Position numbers and translations under genes: made by a program
Notes under the pieces: model-generated
Databases searched by the model: none
Told to the model about the DNA's origin: nothing
Seen by the model: the letters and a program-made list of their open reading frames with translations, nothing else
Assembly (NCBI GenBank): GCA_913055675.1
Contig: CAJXKY010000024.1
Span: forward strand, 1-35,212
From: an uncultured Halanaerobiales bacterium
GTDB taxonomy: Bacteria > Bacillota > Halanaerobiia > Halanaerobiales > M55B127
Direction: 5' to 3'
DNA: 35,212 bases
Shown here: piece after piece, positions 1 to 8,694 of the stretch
Position numbering within the stretch: the stretch's first letter is position 1
Layout: the number at the start of each line of letters is the position of its first letter

Positions 1-849
1 ACCCTTGGAAACTCTCTGCGCAGGATACTACTTTCTTCTTTACCTGGTGCAGCAATTACTTCTGTTAAAATTGAAGGTGTTCGTCATGAATTTTCTTCAA
101 TAGATGGTGTAAAAGAAGATGTAACAGAAATAATTCTGAACTTAAAAGAAGTTGTATTAAGATATAAAGGTGAAGAAAGACAGACTATGAATCTTAATGT
201 AGAAGGCAAAGGAGAAGTAACTGCTGGTGACTTCAGAACTTCGGGAGAAGTTGAAATTATTAACACTGACCATCATATAGCTGCTCTTTCTGAAGATGGA
301 CAAATCATGATGGAAGTTACAGTAGAAAGTGGACGAGGGTATGTCGTGGCTGAAGAAAATAAAAAGCACTTTGATAATATTATTGGCTTAATACCAATTG
401 ATTCTTCCTTTAGTCCAATTGAACGAGCTAATTTCAGAGTTGAAAATACAAGAGTTGGACAGGTAACTGACTATGACCGTCTTGTTATGGAAGTAGAAAC
501 AAACGGTAGTGTTACCCCCGATGATGCCATCAGTTTGGCAGCTAAAATCATGGTAGAACATCTTGAATTATTTATTAACTTAACAGATGAAATAGAAGAT
601 GTTGAAATCATGGTCGAACAGGAAGAAGAAGAACAAAATAAAGTACTAGATACTACTATTGAAGAACTCGAGTTATCTGTTCGTTCTTCCAACTGTTTAA
701 AAAGAGCAGGAATCAATACTGTAGGAGAGCTTGTTGAAAAAACTGAAGACGATTTAATGAATGTTAGAAATTTAGGAAAAAAATCATTACAAGAGATTAA
801 AGATAAATTAGATGAATTAGACCTTAGCTTGAAAGAACCAGAGGTTTAA
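1..849 (+). CDS. rpoA: RNA polymerase alpha subunit, 5' end cut by window edge
   Basis: Alpha subunit of DNA-directed RNA polymerase, which dimerizes to nucleate core assembly and contacts activators and UP elements through its C-terminal domain. The frame is open from base 1, starting within the family motif [13 protein letters not shown], so about 35 N-terminal residues lie outside the window. The N-terminal assembly domain fills roughly the first 210 visible residues. An acidic linker (EQEEEEQ) precedes the C-terminal domain with its helix-hairpin-helix part ([18 protein letters not shown]). An in-frame ATG at 187 is internal and not the start. It ends 15 bases before rplQ, the usual Firmicute order. 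Identity is certain; only the 5' end is missing. Confidence 0.97.
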   Translation, partial: TLGNSLRRILLSSLPGAAITSVKIEGVRHEFSSIDGVKEDVTEIILNLKEVVLRYKGEERQTMNLNVEGKGEVTAGDFRTSGEVEIINTDHHIAALSEDGQIMMEVTVESGRGYVVAEENKKHFDNIIGLIPIDSSFSPIERANFRVENTRVGQVTDYDRLVMEVETNGSVTPDDAISLAAKIMVEHLELFINLTDEIEDVEIMVEQEEEEQNKVLDTTIEELELSVRSSNCLKRAGINTVGELVEKTEDDLMNVRNLGKKSLQEIKDKLDELDLSLKEPEV

Positions 850-864
850 AGGAGGGTGATTTAA

Positions 865-1212
865 ATGGGAAAGCGTAGACTAGGCATTAAAAGTTCTCAT
901 AGAAAAGCTAATTTTAAAAATCAATTAATTAGTTTATATAAAAACGAACAAATAAAAACTACTTTAGCTAAAGCAAAAGAATTAAGTCCCATTGCTGAAA
1001 AATTAATAACAAAAGCTAAAGACAATAGTGTAAATAAACGCAGACAAGCTATGTCAGTTTTAAATGATAAAGAGGCAGTAACAAAACTATTTGATGTAAT
1101 AGGCCCACGTTATAGTGAAAGACCGGGCGGTTATACAAGAATCATCAAACTCTATCCCAGAGAGGGAGATGCTGCTGAGATGGCTTTAATTAAATTGGTG
1201 GAAGAAGAGTAA
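865..1212 (+). CDS. rplQ: 50S ribosomal protein L17
   Basis: Large-subunit ribosomal protein L17, 115 residues, normal for the short bacterial form. It begins MGKRRLGIKSSHRKA and is rich in Lys and Arg as expected for an rRNA-binding protein. The conserved segment GPRYSERPGGYTRI lies in the C-terminal half. A strong AAAGGAGGGTG ribosome binding site stands just before the ATG. It follows rpoA by 15 bases and is surely cotranscribed with it; the ECF transporter genes follow 29 bases later, as in many Firmicutes. Confidence 0.97.
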   Translation: MGKRRLGIKSSHRKANFKNQLISLYKNEQIKTTLAKAKELSPIAEKLITKAKDNSVNKRRQAMSVLNDKEAVTKLFDVIGPRYSERPGGYTRIIKLYPREGDAAEMALIKLVEEE

Positions 1213-1241
1213 TTATCTTTAAAATTTAGTAGGTGTATTAA

Positions 1242-2057
1242 ATGAGTTTATTAGAATTAGAAAATGTAGAATTTAAATATCATGGACAAACCGAACCTGC
1301 TTTAAAAGATATAAATTTAACTGTTGATAAAGGTGAGTTTGTTGCAATCATTGGAGCAAATGGTTCTGGAAAATCTACTTTAGCTAAACTATTAAATGTG
1401 CTACTTAGGCCTGATAAAGGTGATATATTAGTAGAAAATATAAATACAAAAAACAAAAAACAAATATGGGAAATCAGAAAAAATGTTGGTATGGTCTTTC
1501 AGAATCCCGACAATCAAATTGTAGCAACCATGGTAGAAGATGATGTAGCTTTTGGATTAGAAAACATTGCAGTACCTTCTGAAGAAATAAGGGAGAGGGT
1601 AGACCATGCACTTGAACTTGTAGGCTTAACAGGATATGAAACTCATGAAACCCATAAATTATCTGGTGGACAAAAGCAAAGATTAGCTATTGCAGGAATT
1701 ATTGCTATGGAACCAAGTTGTATTGTTCTTGATGAACCTACAGCTATGCTTGATCCCCAGGGTAGAAAAGAAGTTATTGAAACTATTGATTTCCTAAATA
1801 AAGAAAAAGATATAACTATTATTCTAATAACTCATTTTATGGAAGAGGCCAGTATAGCTGACAAAGTATATGTCATGAATAAAGGTAAAATTGAATCACA
1901 GGGCCCACCTGCTGAAGTTTTTGAAGAAATTGATTATTTAAGAAGCATAAATCTTGATGTTCCTGCTGTTATGGAGGTTGCAAATGGTTTAAAGAGTAAG
2001 GGTATGAAAATACCTGAGATTCTAACAATTGATGGGTTGGTGGATGCTTTATGTTAA
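1242..2057 (+). CDS. ecfA1: ECF transporter ATP-binding protein EcfA1
   Basis: One of the two ATPases of the energy-coupling factor module that powers vitamin and metal uptake by exchangeable S components. The 271 residues contain a Walker A motif (GANGSGKST, about residue 36), Q-loop (FQNPDNQ), ABC signature (LSGGQKQR), Walker B (CIVLDEP) and switch His (LITHFMEE). FQNPDNQI and the C-terminal tail after the ATPase core are typical of the CbiO/EcfA branch. It overlaps ecfA2 by 7 bases, so translation is probably coupled. No S-component gene is present in the window, as expected for a shared (group II) module. Confidence 0.95.
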   Translation: MSLLELENVEFKYHGQTEPALKDINLTVDKGEFVAIIGANGSGKSTLAKLLNVLLRPDKGDILVENINTKNKKQIWEIRKNVGMVFQNPDNQIVATMVEDDVAFGLENIAVPSEEIRERVDHALELVGLTGYETHETHKLSGGQKQRLAIAGIIAMEPSCIVLDEPTAMLDPQGRKEVIETIDFLNKEKDITIILITHFMEEASIADKVYVMNKGKIESQGPPAEVFEEIDYLRSINLDVPAVMEVANGLKSKGMKIPEILTIDGLVDALC

Positions 2058-2911
2058 TTGAATTAAAAAATGTAACCCATATATATGACCAGGAACAAAA
2101 AATAAAAGCATTAGATGATATTAATTTAGAAATAGGAGAACATGAATTTATTGGTATAGTAGGTCATACGGGTTCAGGAAAAACCACATTGGTACAAATG
2201 TTTAATAGTTTAATTAAACCAACTTCAGGTGATATTTATGTGGATGGAATTAAGACTACTGGTAAGAAACCTGATTTAAATCATGTTAGACAAACCGTAG
2301 GGTTGGTATTTCAATATCCTGAACATCAATTGTTTGAAGAAACAATTTATGACGATGTGGCTTTCGGACCAAGAAATTTAAATTTAGATCAAGAAGAAGT
2401 GGATAAAAGGGTGAAAGTTGCTCTAGATTTAGTTGGACTAGAGTATGAAGATTTCAAAGACAGATCTCCTTTTAACCTATCAGGAGGGCAACAACGTCGA
2501 GTTGCTATTGCAGGTGTTTTAGCAATGCGACCTCGCGTATTGATTTTAGATGAACCTTCTGCTGGTCTAGATCCACAGGGACGTGAAAAACTTAAAGGTC
2601 TTTTAAAAAGACTACATCAATCATATAATATTACAATTATATTAATATCACATAGAATGGAAGAAATAACTCAGTTATCCAGTAGAGTCATTGTAATGGA
2701 CCATGGTAAAATTGTTTTGAACGGTTCACCTAAAGAAGTATTCAGCCATAAAGATAAGTTGGAAAAACTTTCTTTAGAATTACCAGAAATTACAGAAATC
2801 CTTTACAGATTAAAAGAAAGAGGTTGTGATATTAGAACCGATATTTTTACAGTAGAAGAAGCAGTTGATGAAATAATCAATGTAGTTGGGAGCCAAAACT
2901 ATGTTAACTGA
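2051..2911 (+). CDS. ecfA2: ECF transporter ATP-binding protein EcfA2
   Basis: Second ATPase of the energy-coupling factor transporter, 286 residues, expected to pair with EcfA1 on the cytoplasmic face of EcfT. Visible motifs are Walker A (GHTGSGKTT), Q-loop region FQYPEHQLFEET, signature LSGGQQRR, Walker B with D-loop (VLILDEPSAGLDP) and switch His (ISHRMEE). FQYPEHQLFE separates EcfA2 from EcfA1. The gene begins inside the end of ecfA1 and its last codons overlap the start of ecfT, so A1-A2-T form a tightly coupled set downstream of rplQ. Confidence 0.95.
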   Translation: MLIELKNVTHIYDQEQKIKALDDINLEIGEHEFIGIVGHTGSGKTTLVQMFNSLIKPTSGDIYVDGIKTTGKKPDLNHVRQTVGLVFQYPEHQLFEETIYDDVAFGPRNLNLDQEEVDKRVKVALDLVGLEYEDFKDRSPFNLSGGQQRRVAIAGVLAMRPRVLILDEPSAGLDPQGREKLKGLLKRLHQSYNITIILISHRMEEITQLSSRVIVMDHGKIVLNGSPKEVFSHKDKLEKLSLELPEITEILYRLKERGCDIRTDIFTVEEAVDEIINVVGSQNYVN

Positions 2912-3692
2912 TATCACAATTGGTCAATATGTACACGGTGATTCTGTGGTACATGTTTTAGACCCACGGATAAAGATAATAATCACAATTATTTTGATAA
3001 CCAGTTTGTTTTTGATAGGTAATTTTTGGGGGTTTGCAATCTTTCTGTCTTTTAATCTAGTGGTAATAAAAATATCAAATTTACCATTCAAAAAAGTTTT
3101 AAAGGGTTTAAAACCAATCGTATTTTTAGTTTTATTAACTGTTATTTTACACATTTTTATGACTCGTGGTGGAGAAGTGTTATTTCAATGGAAGTTTATA
3201 AGAATTGAAAGTGAAGGGCTATATACCGGGACATTTATGGCCAGTAGAATATTATTATTAATTATGTTCACTTCTCTTTTGACGCTAACTACCTCACCAC
3301 TGCAACTCACTGATGGAATTGAATATATATTAAAACCACTGAAAAAAATTGGAGTTCCAGCTAGTGAAATATCAATGATGATGACTATTGCATTAAGGTT
3401 TATTCCAACCTTGATGGAAGAGGCAGAAAAGATTATGAAAGCTCAAAAAGCTAGAGGTGCTGATTTTGAAAGTGGGAATCTAATTCAAAGAGCTAAAAAC
3501 TTGATACCTCTTTTAGTTCCGCTTTTTATAAGTGCTTTTAGAAGAGCTGATGAGCTAGCCTTGGCTATGGAATCAAGATGTTATCAAGGTGGTAAAAAGA
3601 GAACAAGACTTCATATTATGAATATTAATAGAAGAGATATAACAGCTTTAATATTGGCAATAGCCCTGGCTGTAGTTGTAAGTTTCTTTTAG
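2901..3692 (+). CDS. ecfT: ECF transporter transmembrane protein EcfT
   Basis: Membrane scaffold of the energy-coupling factor transporter, joining the EcfA ATPases to S components. The protein starts with the family hallmark MLTDITIGQYVHGDS and has several hydrophobic membrane segments. The A-R-G coupling motif appears as KAQKARGADFESG (around residue 185), and a second conserved stretch is AMESRCYQGG. I chose ATG 2901 (263 residues) over the upstream in-frame TTG at 2886. GGGAG lies at suitable distance before the ATG, and family members begin at this point. It overlaps the end of ecfA2 by 11 bases. Confidence 0.94.
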   Translation: MLTDITIGQYVHGDSVVHVLDPRIKIIITIILITSLFLIGNFWGFAIFLSFNLVVIKISNLPFKKVLKGLKPIVFLVLLTVILHIFMTRGGEVLFQWKFIRIESEGLYTGTFMASRILLLIMFTSLLTLTTSPLQLTDGIEYILKPLKKIGVPASEISMMMTIALRFIPTLMEEAEKIMKAQKARGADFESGNLIQRAKNLIPLLVPLFISAFRRADELALAMESRCYQGGKKRTRLHIMNINRRDITALILAIALAVVVSFF

Positions 3693-3702
3693 GAGAATTA
3701 AA

Positions 3703-4440
3703 ATGAGTTTTTATAAGATTATTCTGGAATATGACGGTACTAACTATAGTGGTTGGCAGCGTCAAAAAAACACTAGAGACACCATACAACAAGTATTAGA
3801 AAAGAAATTAAGTATTATTAATAAAAGTTACGTTCGGGCTATTTCTGCTGGGCGTACAGATGCTGGTGTTCATGCAAAAGAACAGGTTGTCAATTTCAAG
3901 CTAGATGTTGATATACCTATTGAAAGACTACCGTTTGCTTTAAATAGTCTTTTACCTAAAGATATAACATGTAAGGATGCAAAAGAAGCTGATTCTGAGT
4001 TTCATGCCCGTTATGATACTCGGGGAAAATTATATCGATATAGACTAAGTAACTGTAAAATTCCTTCGGTTTTTAAGCGCAATTATGTTTATAATATTAG
4101 GAGTAACATTGATTTTGGGAAGATCAAAAAAACAGCCCCGTTACTGGTTGGTACCCACGATTTTGCTTCTTTTCAAAATAGTGGTAGTGATATAGTAGAT
4201 ACGGTAAGGACTATTGAAAGAATTGACATAACTGAAGTTGATGATGAATATCATTTTTCAATTGAAGGCAACGGTTTCTTATATAAAATGGTCCGTATAA
4301 TTATAGGGACATTTATAGAAATTGGATTAAATAAAATTGAATTAAGCGAAATGAGTAATATAATAAAGTCTAAAGATCGACGGAAAGCTGGTTATACAGC
4401 TCCAGCTAAAGGACTTACTTTAATGAAAGTATATTATTAG
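3703..4440 (+). CDS. truA: tRNA pseudouridine(38-40) synthase TruA
   Basis: Isomerizes uridines 38-40 of the tRNA anticodon stem to pseudouridine. The 245-residue length is normal. The N-terminal YDGTNYSGWQRQ motif and the catalytic-Asp motif GRTDAGVHA (Asp about residue 53) are both intact, and FLYKMVRIIIG near the C-terminus is the typical TruA core segment. An AGGAGA ribosome binding site precedes the ATG. It follows ecfT by 10 bases and closes the rpoA-rplQ-ecf-truA transcription unit before a new promoter for rplM. Confidence 0.96.
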   Translation: MSFYKIILEYDGTNYSGWQRQKNTRDTIQQVLEKKLSIINKSYVRAISAGRTDAGVHAKEQVVNFKLDVDIPIERLPFALNSLLPKDITCKDAKEADSEFHARYDTRGKLYRYRLSNCKIPSVFKRNYVYNIRSNIDFGKIKKTAPLLVGTHDFASFQNSGSDIVDTVRTIERIDITEVDDEYHFSIEGNGFLYKMVRIIIGTFIEIGLNKIELSEMSNIIKSKDRRKAGYTAPAKGLTLMKVYY

Positions 4441-4444
4441 TTTC

Positions 4445-4473
4445 TTGACAAGGGTCTAAAATTATAATAGAAT
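4445..4473 (+). promoter_or_regulatory. Sigma-A-type promoter for rplM-rpsI
   Basis: TTGACA at 4445-4450 and TAGAAT at 4468-4473 are separated by 17 bases, a near-consensus vegetative promoter. It sits directly after truA and leaves a leader of about 55 bases before rplM. A TATAAT at 4463-4468 is only 12 bases from the -35 and is the poorer choice. The rplM leader could hold an L13 autoregulatory structure as in some Firmicutes, but I could not trace one. Confidence 0.65.
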
Positions 4474-4536
4474 TAACGTGGATATAATTTCATGACTTTT
4501 AATAAATATTAATATAGATAACAAGGGGGGATAAAG

Positions 4537-4965
4537 ATGACAACATATATGGCAAAACCTGATGAAGTGGATAAGAATTGGTATGTCGTTGATGCTAAAG
4601 ATAAAACTTTAGGTAGAATGGCCTCCAGAATAGCTACAATATTAAGAGGGAAGCACAAACCTGAATATACACCACATGTTGATACAGGAGATTTTGTAAT
4701 CGTTGTTAATGCCGATAAAATTAAACTAACTGGAAATAAATGGGAGCAAAAGGTTCATTATAAGCACAGTCGCTATCCCGGTGGTTTGAAGACAATGACT
4801 TATGGTGACCTTAAAAAGAAAAATCCTGAAGAAATTGTTAAACATGCTGTTAAAGGTATGGTTCCAACAAATACACTAGGCGAAAAAATGATGAAAAAAC
4901 TTAAAATATATGCTGGGCCAGATCATCCGCATCAGGCTCAACAACCGGAAGAACTTGAAGTTTAA
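4537..4965 (+). CDS. rplM: 50S ribosomal protein L13
   Basis: Large-subunit ribosomal protein L13, 142 residues, standard length. Conserved stretches include [16 protein letters not shown] near the N-terminus, [17 protein letters not shown] and [10 protein letters not shown] in the middle, and HAVKGMVP toward the C-terminus. The ribosome binding site is AAGGGGGG. It is paired with rpsI 27 bases downstream, the universal bacterial arrangement, and has its own promoter after truA. Confidence 0.97.
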   Translation: MTTYMAKPDEVDKNWYVVDAKDKTLGRMASRIATILRGKHKPEYTPHVDTGDFVIVVNADKIKLTGNKWEQKVHYKHSRYPGGLKTMTYGDLKKKNPEEIVKHAVKGMVPTNTLGEKMMKKLKIYAGPDHPHQAQQPEELEV

Positions 4966-4992
4966 ATTTTATTCAAGAAAGGAGGAATTTAA

Positions 4993-5388
4993 ATGGCCGC
5001 AGAAGTTCAATACTGGGGAACCGGCAGGAGAAAAACTGCTGTTGCAAGAGTAAGATTAGTTCCTGGTAATGGTAACATAATTATAAATGACAGAGATGTA
5101 CAGGATTATTTTAATCGTAAATCTTTAATTCAAGATTTAATGTCTCCATTGGAGGTTACAAATACAACTGATAACTTAGATGTTTTAGTTAATGTAAATG
5201 GAGGTGGACTTTCTGGTCAAGCCGGAGCAGTTAGACATGGTATTGCCCGTGCTCTTCTAGAAGTAGATGGTGATTACAGAAAGCCACTTAAAGACGCTGG
5301 TTATCTAACCAGAGACTCAAGAATGAAGGAAAGAAGAAAATATGGGCACAAGAAAGCTCGTAAATCTCCACAATTTTCAAAAAGATAA
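4993..5388 (+). CDS. rpsI: 30S ribosomal protein S9
   Basis: Small-subunit ribosomal protein S9, 131 residues. It starts with the family pattern [16 protein letters not shown] and ends with the basic tail [11 protein letters not shown], whose terminal Lys-Arg reaches the P-site tRNA. The [19 protein letters not shown] segment is also typical. It is cotranscribed with rplM behind an AAAGGAGGA ribosome binding site, and a strong intrinsic terminator follows. Confidence 0.97.
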   Translation: MAAEVQYWGTGRRKTAVARVRLVPGNGNIIINDRDVQDYFNRKSLIQDLMSPLEVTNTTDNLDVLVNVNGGGLSGQAGAVRHGIARALLEVDGDYRKPLKDAGYLTRDSRMKERRKYGHKKARKSPQFSKR

Positions 5389-5415
5389 ACAAAGATACCA
5401 TATATATACGTATTC

Positions 5416-5444
5416 AAAAGGGAGGATTATCCTCTCTTTTTTTT
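5416..5444 (+). terminator. Intrinsic terminator after rpsI
   Basis: GGGAGGA (5420-5426), loop TTA, and TCCTCTC (5430-5436) form a seven-pair stem with one G-U, extended by AAAA/TTTT and followed by eight T residues. This is a textbook Rho-independent terminator ending the ribosomal protein transcript. Confidence 0.9.
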
Positions 5445-5483
5445 ATTGTCAAGAGTTTTAAAAGAGGATTATTATTTTCTTCA

Positions 5484-5513
5484 TTGAAATTTATATACAG
5501 ATATGTTTATATT
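5484..5513 (+). promoter_or_regulatory. Possible promoter for the AmmeMemoRadiSam genes
   Basis: TTGAAA at 5484-5489 and TATATT at 5508-5513 with an 18-base spacer lie after the rpsI terminator and before the GTG start at 5537. A second weaker pair (TTGTCA 5446-5451, TATTAT 5470-5475) also exists. A promoter must lie here because of the terminator; the exact one is uncertain. Confidence 0.4.
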
Positions 5514-5536
5514 AAAGATAATAAGGGGGGATTACA

Positions 5537-6358
5537 GTGAGTCTTTTAATGGCAGGATATTCACCTCACCCACCATTAGCAATACCTGATATTGGTAAAG
5601 ACAATCTGAATGAAATTTCTGACACTGTATCTAGTTTGGAAGAACTGGCCAGAGAAGTTGTTGAAAGTGACCCTGAATTGTTAATCACAATTAGTCCTCA
5701 TGGAACTGTGATGAGAGAATCTATTTCAATTATTGATAAAGAAAAAGCAATGGGAAATTTTAGACAGTTTGGTTATAGTAATATTGGTTTTGAAATGAAA
5801 ATTAATACTCATTTTATCAAACAGCTAAAAAAGAATGCTAATCAAGAAAGTTTTCATACTATCAGTCTAAAAGATAGAGAAGGGTCAAGACTGGACCATG
5901 GTGTGATGGTTCCACTATATTATCTTAAAGAAGCTGGACTAAAAGATATACCAATTGTGCCTATCAATATGGCTTTTTGGGATTATAGTCAATTATATAA
6001 TTTTGGGAAGGTCATTAAAAAAACGATAGAAAAGTTAGATGTTAATGCAGTAGTTATCGCTAGTGGAGATCTTTCCCATAAATTAAAACCTGGAGCACCT
6101 GCTGGATTCGATGAAAATGCTGAAAAATTTGACCAAAAATTTACTGAGCTTATTCAAAATAATGAATTAGATAAAATAAAGGATATTGATAAAGGTCTAA
6201 TTCAAAGAGCTGGTGAGTGTGGCCATAGACCTATGGTTATCTTAACTGGAATCTTATCTGAATATAAAGTTGAAAGTGATCTTAAGTCTTATGAAGGGCC
6301 TTTCGGTGTAGGGTATGCTGTAGCCAGTTTTAAAATTCTTTCAGGGGGTAATACTTAA
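5537..6358 (+). CDS. LigB/Memo-superfamily protein of the AmmeMemoRadiSam set
   Basis: A 273-residue protein of the class III extradiol dioxygenase (LigB) fold, as found in AmmeMemoRadiSam sets. His residues sit in the expected places: [14 protein letters not shown] near the N-terminus, [18 protein letters not shown] and [11 protein letters not shown], consistent with a mononuclear metal site. The true reaction is unknown, and ring cleavage should not be assumed. The start is GTG, placed 8 bases after an AAGGGGGG ribosome binding site. The stop TAA overlaps the ATG of the AMMECR1 gene by one base. In many relatives, as I recall, this domain and AMMECR1 are fused in one protein; here they are split. 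Confidence 0.85.
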   Translation: MSLLMAGYSPHPPLAIPDIGKDNLNEISDTVSSLEELAREVVESDPELLITISPHGTVMRESISIIDKEKAMGNFRQFGYSNIGFEMKINTHFIKQLKKNANQESFHTISLKDREGSRLDHGVMVPLYYLKEAGLKDIPIVPINMAFWDYSQLYNFGKVIKKTIEKLDVNAVVIASGDLSHKLKPGAPAGFDENAEKFDQKFTELIQNNELDKIKDIDKGLIQRAGECGHRPMVILTGILSEYKVESDLKSYEGPFGVGYAVASFKILSGGNT

Positions 6359-6873
6359 TGAAAGATGAATACGGATATGTAAAGTTGGCTAAAAAAGCGA
6401 TAGAAAACTATATCAAAAAGAAAACTAGAATTGATCCACCTAATGACGAAGGCTTTAAAAAAAGGGCCGGAACTTTTGTTTCCATCAAAAAGGATGGACA
6501 ACTAAGGGGATGTATTGGTACCATTGAACCCACCAAGGACTCCTTAGGTGAAGAAATCATTGAAAATGCAATTAATGCTTCTACCCGTGATCCACGTTTT
6601 AATCAGATCACTGAAGAAGAATTAGATGAGATCAATATTTCTGTTGATGTATTAGGGTCTAAAGAAGAAGTAAATGACGTATCTCAATTAGATCCGGATA
6701 AATATGGAGTTATTGTAAAGAAAAATTCAAGAGTTGGCCTTTTGCTGCCAAATTTAGAAGGGGTAGATACTGTAGACCGCCAAATTGAAATTGCAAGAAA
6801 AAAAGCGGGGATTTATCCAGAAGAAGATTATAAGATAAAAAGATTTAAGGTAGACCGCTATGAAAAAAAATAA
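6358..6873 (+). CDS. AMMECR1-domain protein (AmmeMemoRadiSam system protein A)
   Basis: A 171-residue protein consisting of one AMMECR1 domain. The signature RGCIGTIEP (about residues 49-57) is the invariant core of the family, and NASTRDPRF and the C-terminal EEDYKIKRF region also fit. AMMECR1 proteins occur in all domains of life and lack an agreed biochemical function. It starts on the stop codon of the LigB-like gene and overlaps the radical SAM gene by 14 bases, so the three products are almost certainly made together. Confidence 0.9.
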   Translation: MKDEYGYVKLAKKAIENYIKKKTRIDPPNDEGFKKRAGTFVSIKKDGQLRGCIGTIEPTKDSLGEEIIENAINASTRDPRFNQITEEELDEINISVDVLGSKEEVNDVSQLDPDKYGVIVKKNSRVGLLLPNLEGVDTVDRQIEIARKKAGIYPEEDYKIKRFKVDRYEKK

Positions 6874-7858
6874 AAAGGAAGCAATGTTTTATGAGAAACA
6901 AGAAGGGGATATTGTTCAATGTCATCTTTGTCCTCATAATTGTGTGATTAAAGAAAACCAAAGTGGTGTCTGCAGGGTTAGAGTAAATCAGGATGGTATT
7001 TTGTATAGTGAAAACTATGGGGAGATAAGTTCAATGGGAGTAGACCCTATTGAAAAGAAACCCCTTTATCATTTTTATCCTTCAAAAGGCATATTATCAC
7101 TGGGAACATTTGGTTGTAACTTCATGTGTAAATTCTGTCAGAATTTCAGGATTAGTCAACAGGCACCTAAAACAACTTTCCAGACCCCAGATGAAATTAT
7201 AGAGCAGGCTAAAAAGAGAAATATAATGGGCATAGCCTATACTTATTCAGAACCAATGGTTTGGTATGAATTTGTATATGAAACAGCTAAAAAGGCCCAT
7301 GAAGAGGGTTTGAAGAATGTATTGGTAACCAATGGCTTTATAAACCAAAATCCTCTTAAACAGTTAACAAAATATATTGATGCTGCCAATATCGATTTAA
7401 AGTCATTCCATAATGATTTTTATAAAAATTTATGTGGAGGTCGTTTGGAACCAGTTTTAGAGACTATTAAATATTTAGAAGGGAAAACCCATCTTGAATT
7501 AACTACTTTAATTGTGACAGGTCATAATGATGATCATAAGGAGTTAGAAGAACTGTTCAAATGGATAGGTGATTTAAATTCTGATATCCCCTTACACTTA
7601 TCAAGATATTTTCCAAATTATAAGATGGAGGACCCACCGACTCCTGAAAAAACTATGGAAAAGGCTTATAAACTGGCTAAAAAACACCTGAACTATGTAT
7701 ATATTGGGAATATGCGATCACAAGCGGGTCAAAATACTTATTGTCCAAAATGCCAAACAGAAGTTATAACAAGACAGTATTTTAAAGCTGAGAGTCATCT
7801 GGAAAATGGTAAATGTCCAGAGTGTGGTGAGAAGATACTAGATAATTATTCTAAATAA
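6860..7858 (+). CDS. Radical SAM protein of the AmmeMemoRadiSam system
   Basis: A 332-residue radical SAM enzyme related to the pyruvate formate-lyase activase-like group. It has an N-terminal Cys pair (CHLCPHNC), the [4Fe-4S]-SAM motif CX3CX2C as CNFMCKFC, and a C-terminal zinc-ribbon-like pair CPKC/CPEC. This layout is that of the AmmeMemoRadiSam radical SAM family, whose substrate is unknown. The start could be ATG 6860, overlapping the AMMECR1 gene, or ATG 6884, which follows AAAGGAAG and begins MFYEKQEGD. Its stop overlaps the stop of the opposite-strand membrane gene by 8 bases. Confidence 0.92.
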   Translation: MKKNKKEAMFYEKQEGDIVQCHLCPHNCVIKENQSGVCRVRVNQDGILYSENYGEISSMGVDPIEKKPLYHFYPSKGILSLGTFGCNFMCKFCQNFRISQQAPKTTFQTPDEIIEQAKKRNIMGIAYTYSEPMVWYEFVYETAKKAHEEGLKNVLVTNGFINQNPLKQLTKYIDAANIDLKSFHNDFYKNLCGGRLEPVLETIKYLEGKTHLELTTLIVTGHNDDHKELEELFKWIGDLNSDIPLHLSRYFPNYKMEDPPTPEKTMEKAYKLAKKHLNYVYIGNMRSQAGQNTYCPKCQTEVITRQYFKAESHLENGKCPECGEKILDNYSK

Positions 7859-8573
7859 AATTCCAACCATAAATATAAAATGTAAATATTAAATAAAAAC
7901 CCGCTCCGAAAAAAGAAGGTATTAATATTGATTTGTTTGCTCTTTCAAAAAGGATTACAGAGATTAGAGCAAAAAAGAAATAGATTATAATTTTGTCGGG
8001 TTGAAGTTGATAAATTAAAAAAGAGAAAAATAGTGCAGAAAAAATTTTTGATATAAATTTAGGTAACCTAGATTTAAAAATCTCATAAACAAACAAATTC
8101 AGCATGAATTGTTCACTTAATGCAATTATAAAAAATAAAGGAAACAATATTAAAATTGGAAATACACTTTGTACAAAAACCTGAATTTGTTTTACTTTAT
8201 ACAGTGGTTTGAAATTGCTAGAAAAATCATTTAGAGTTAAAGGAATATTTACAAAGACTAAAACAAGGGCTAATAGTATCATTAGATAAATAATAATTGG
8301 AAATATTTTTTTCATAAGTGACCTAAAGGAGATTCCTAAATCTTTAAATGATAAATCATAAAGGAAAATAAAATATAAGAAAATTAGACTTAAAAATATT
8401 AGTCGAGCTGCAAAAACAAACAAGAAATTGAAAAAATCACTCAAATTAGGAACTTGCATAAATGAGGTCAAATCAAAAAAACGGTTGAATAAAAGAGTAA
8501 AAAACCAGAGAGTATATATAATAATAACATCTTTGTAATTAATTCTATTGATCCATTTAATTTTGCTAGTCAT
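7851..8573 (-). CDS. Multi-pass membrane protein resembling a degenerate CPBP-family protein
   Basis: The only convincing minus-strand gene, coding for a 240-residue, very hydrophobic protein with about seven to eight membrane segments. The second half follows the layout of CPBP (Abi-type) intramembrane proteases: a segment like the catalytic EExxFR box, then a helix pair, then a final helix. The residues are not conserved, however: the box reads SEQFMLN, and the expected later His is absent. I therefore regard it as a probable catalytically dead relative or a different membrane family; the function is unknown. AGAGGTGA precedes the ATG on the minus strand. The TAG stop overlaps the convergent radical SAM gene. 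Confidence 0.75.
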   Translation of the reverse strand: MTSKIKWINRINYKDVIIIYTLWFFTLLFNRFFDLTSFMQVPNLSDFFNFLFVFAARLIFLSLIFLYFIFLYDLSFKDLGISFRSLMKKIFPIIIYLMILLALVLVFVNIPLTLNDFSSNFKPLYKVKQIQVFVQSVFPILILFPLFFIIALSEQFMLNLFVYEIFKSRLPKFISKIFSALFFSFLIYQLQPDKIIIYFFFALISVILFERANKSILIPSFFGAGFYLIFTFYIYGWNFI

Positions 8574-8621
8574 ATTGTAATCACCTCTTTTTACTTTCTT
8601 TATAAATATTTAAATTCCTGC

Positions 8622-8650
8622 TTTATAAATCACTCTATAAGTTATATAAT
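8622..8650 (+). promoter_or_regulatory. Likely promoter for cdaA operon
   Basis: TTTATA at 8622-8627 and a perfect TATAAT at 8645-8650 are 17 bases apart, in the 121-base divergent region between the minus-strand membrane gene and cdaA. It leaves a leader of about 40 bases. The -35 box matches consensus at four of six positions. Confidence 0.5.
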
Positions 8651-8694
8651 TAATTAAAGGTAAAAGATTTAATTTCTGAAGGGGTGGATTAAAG

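Noticed and set aside
471..716. Antisense reading frames opposite rpoA, and similar ones opposite hydB, glmS, tsaE and the helicase
   Set aside because: They lack ribosome binding sites and family motifs and lie opposite strongly conserved genes; they follow from codon bias of the real gene.
187..849. Independent short gene starting at ATG 187
   Set aside because: The same frame is open from base 1 and encodes the RpoA motif GNSLRR upstream, so this ATG is internal to rpoA.
2886..3692. TTG start for ecfT at 2886
   Set aside because: ATG 2901 has a better placed GGGAG and gives the family's usual N-terminus.
4474..4536. L13 autoregulatory leader
   Set aside because: The leader is short and I could not find a supporting stem structure; family precedent alone is not enough.
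7851..8573. Phage-defence Abi protease
   Set aside because: Catalytic residues of the CPBP family are absent and there is no defence context; only a distant fold resemblance can be claimed.
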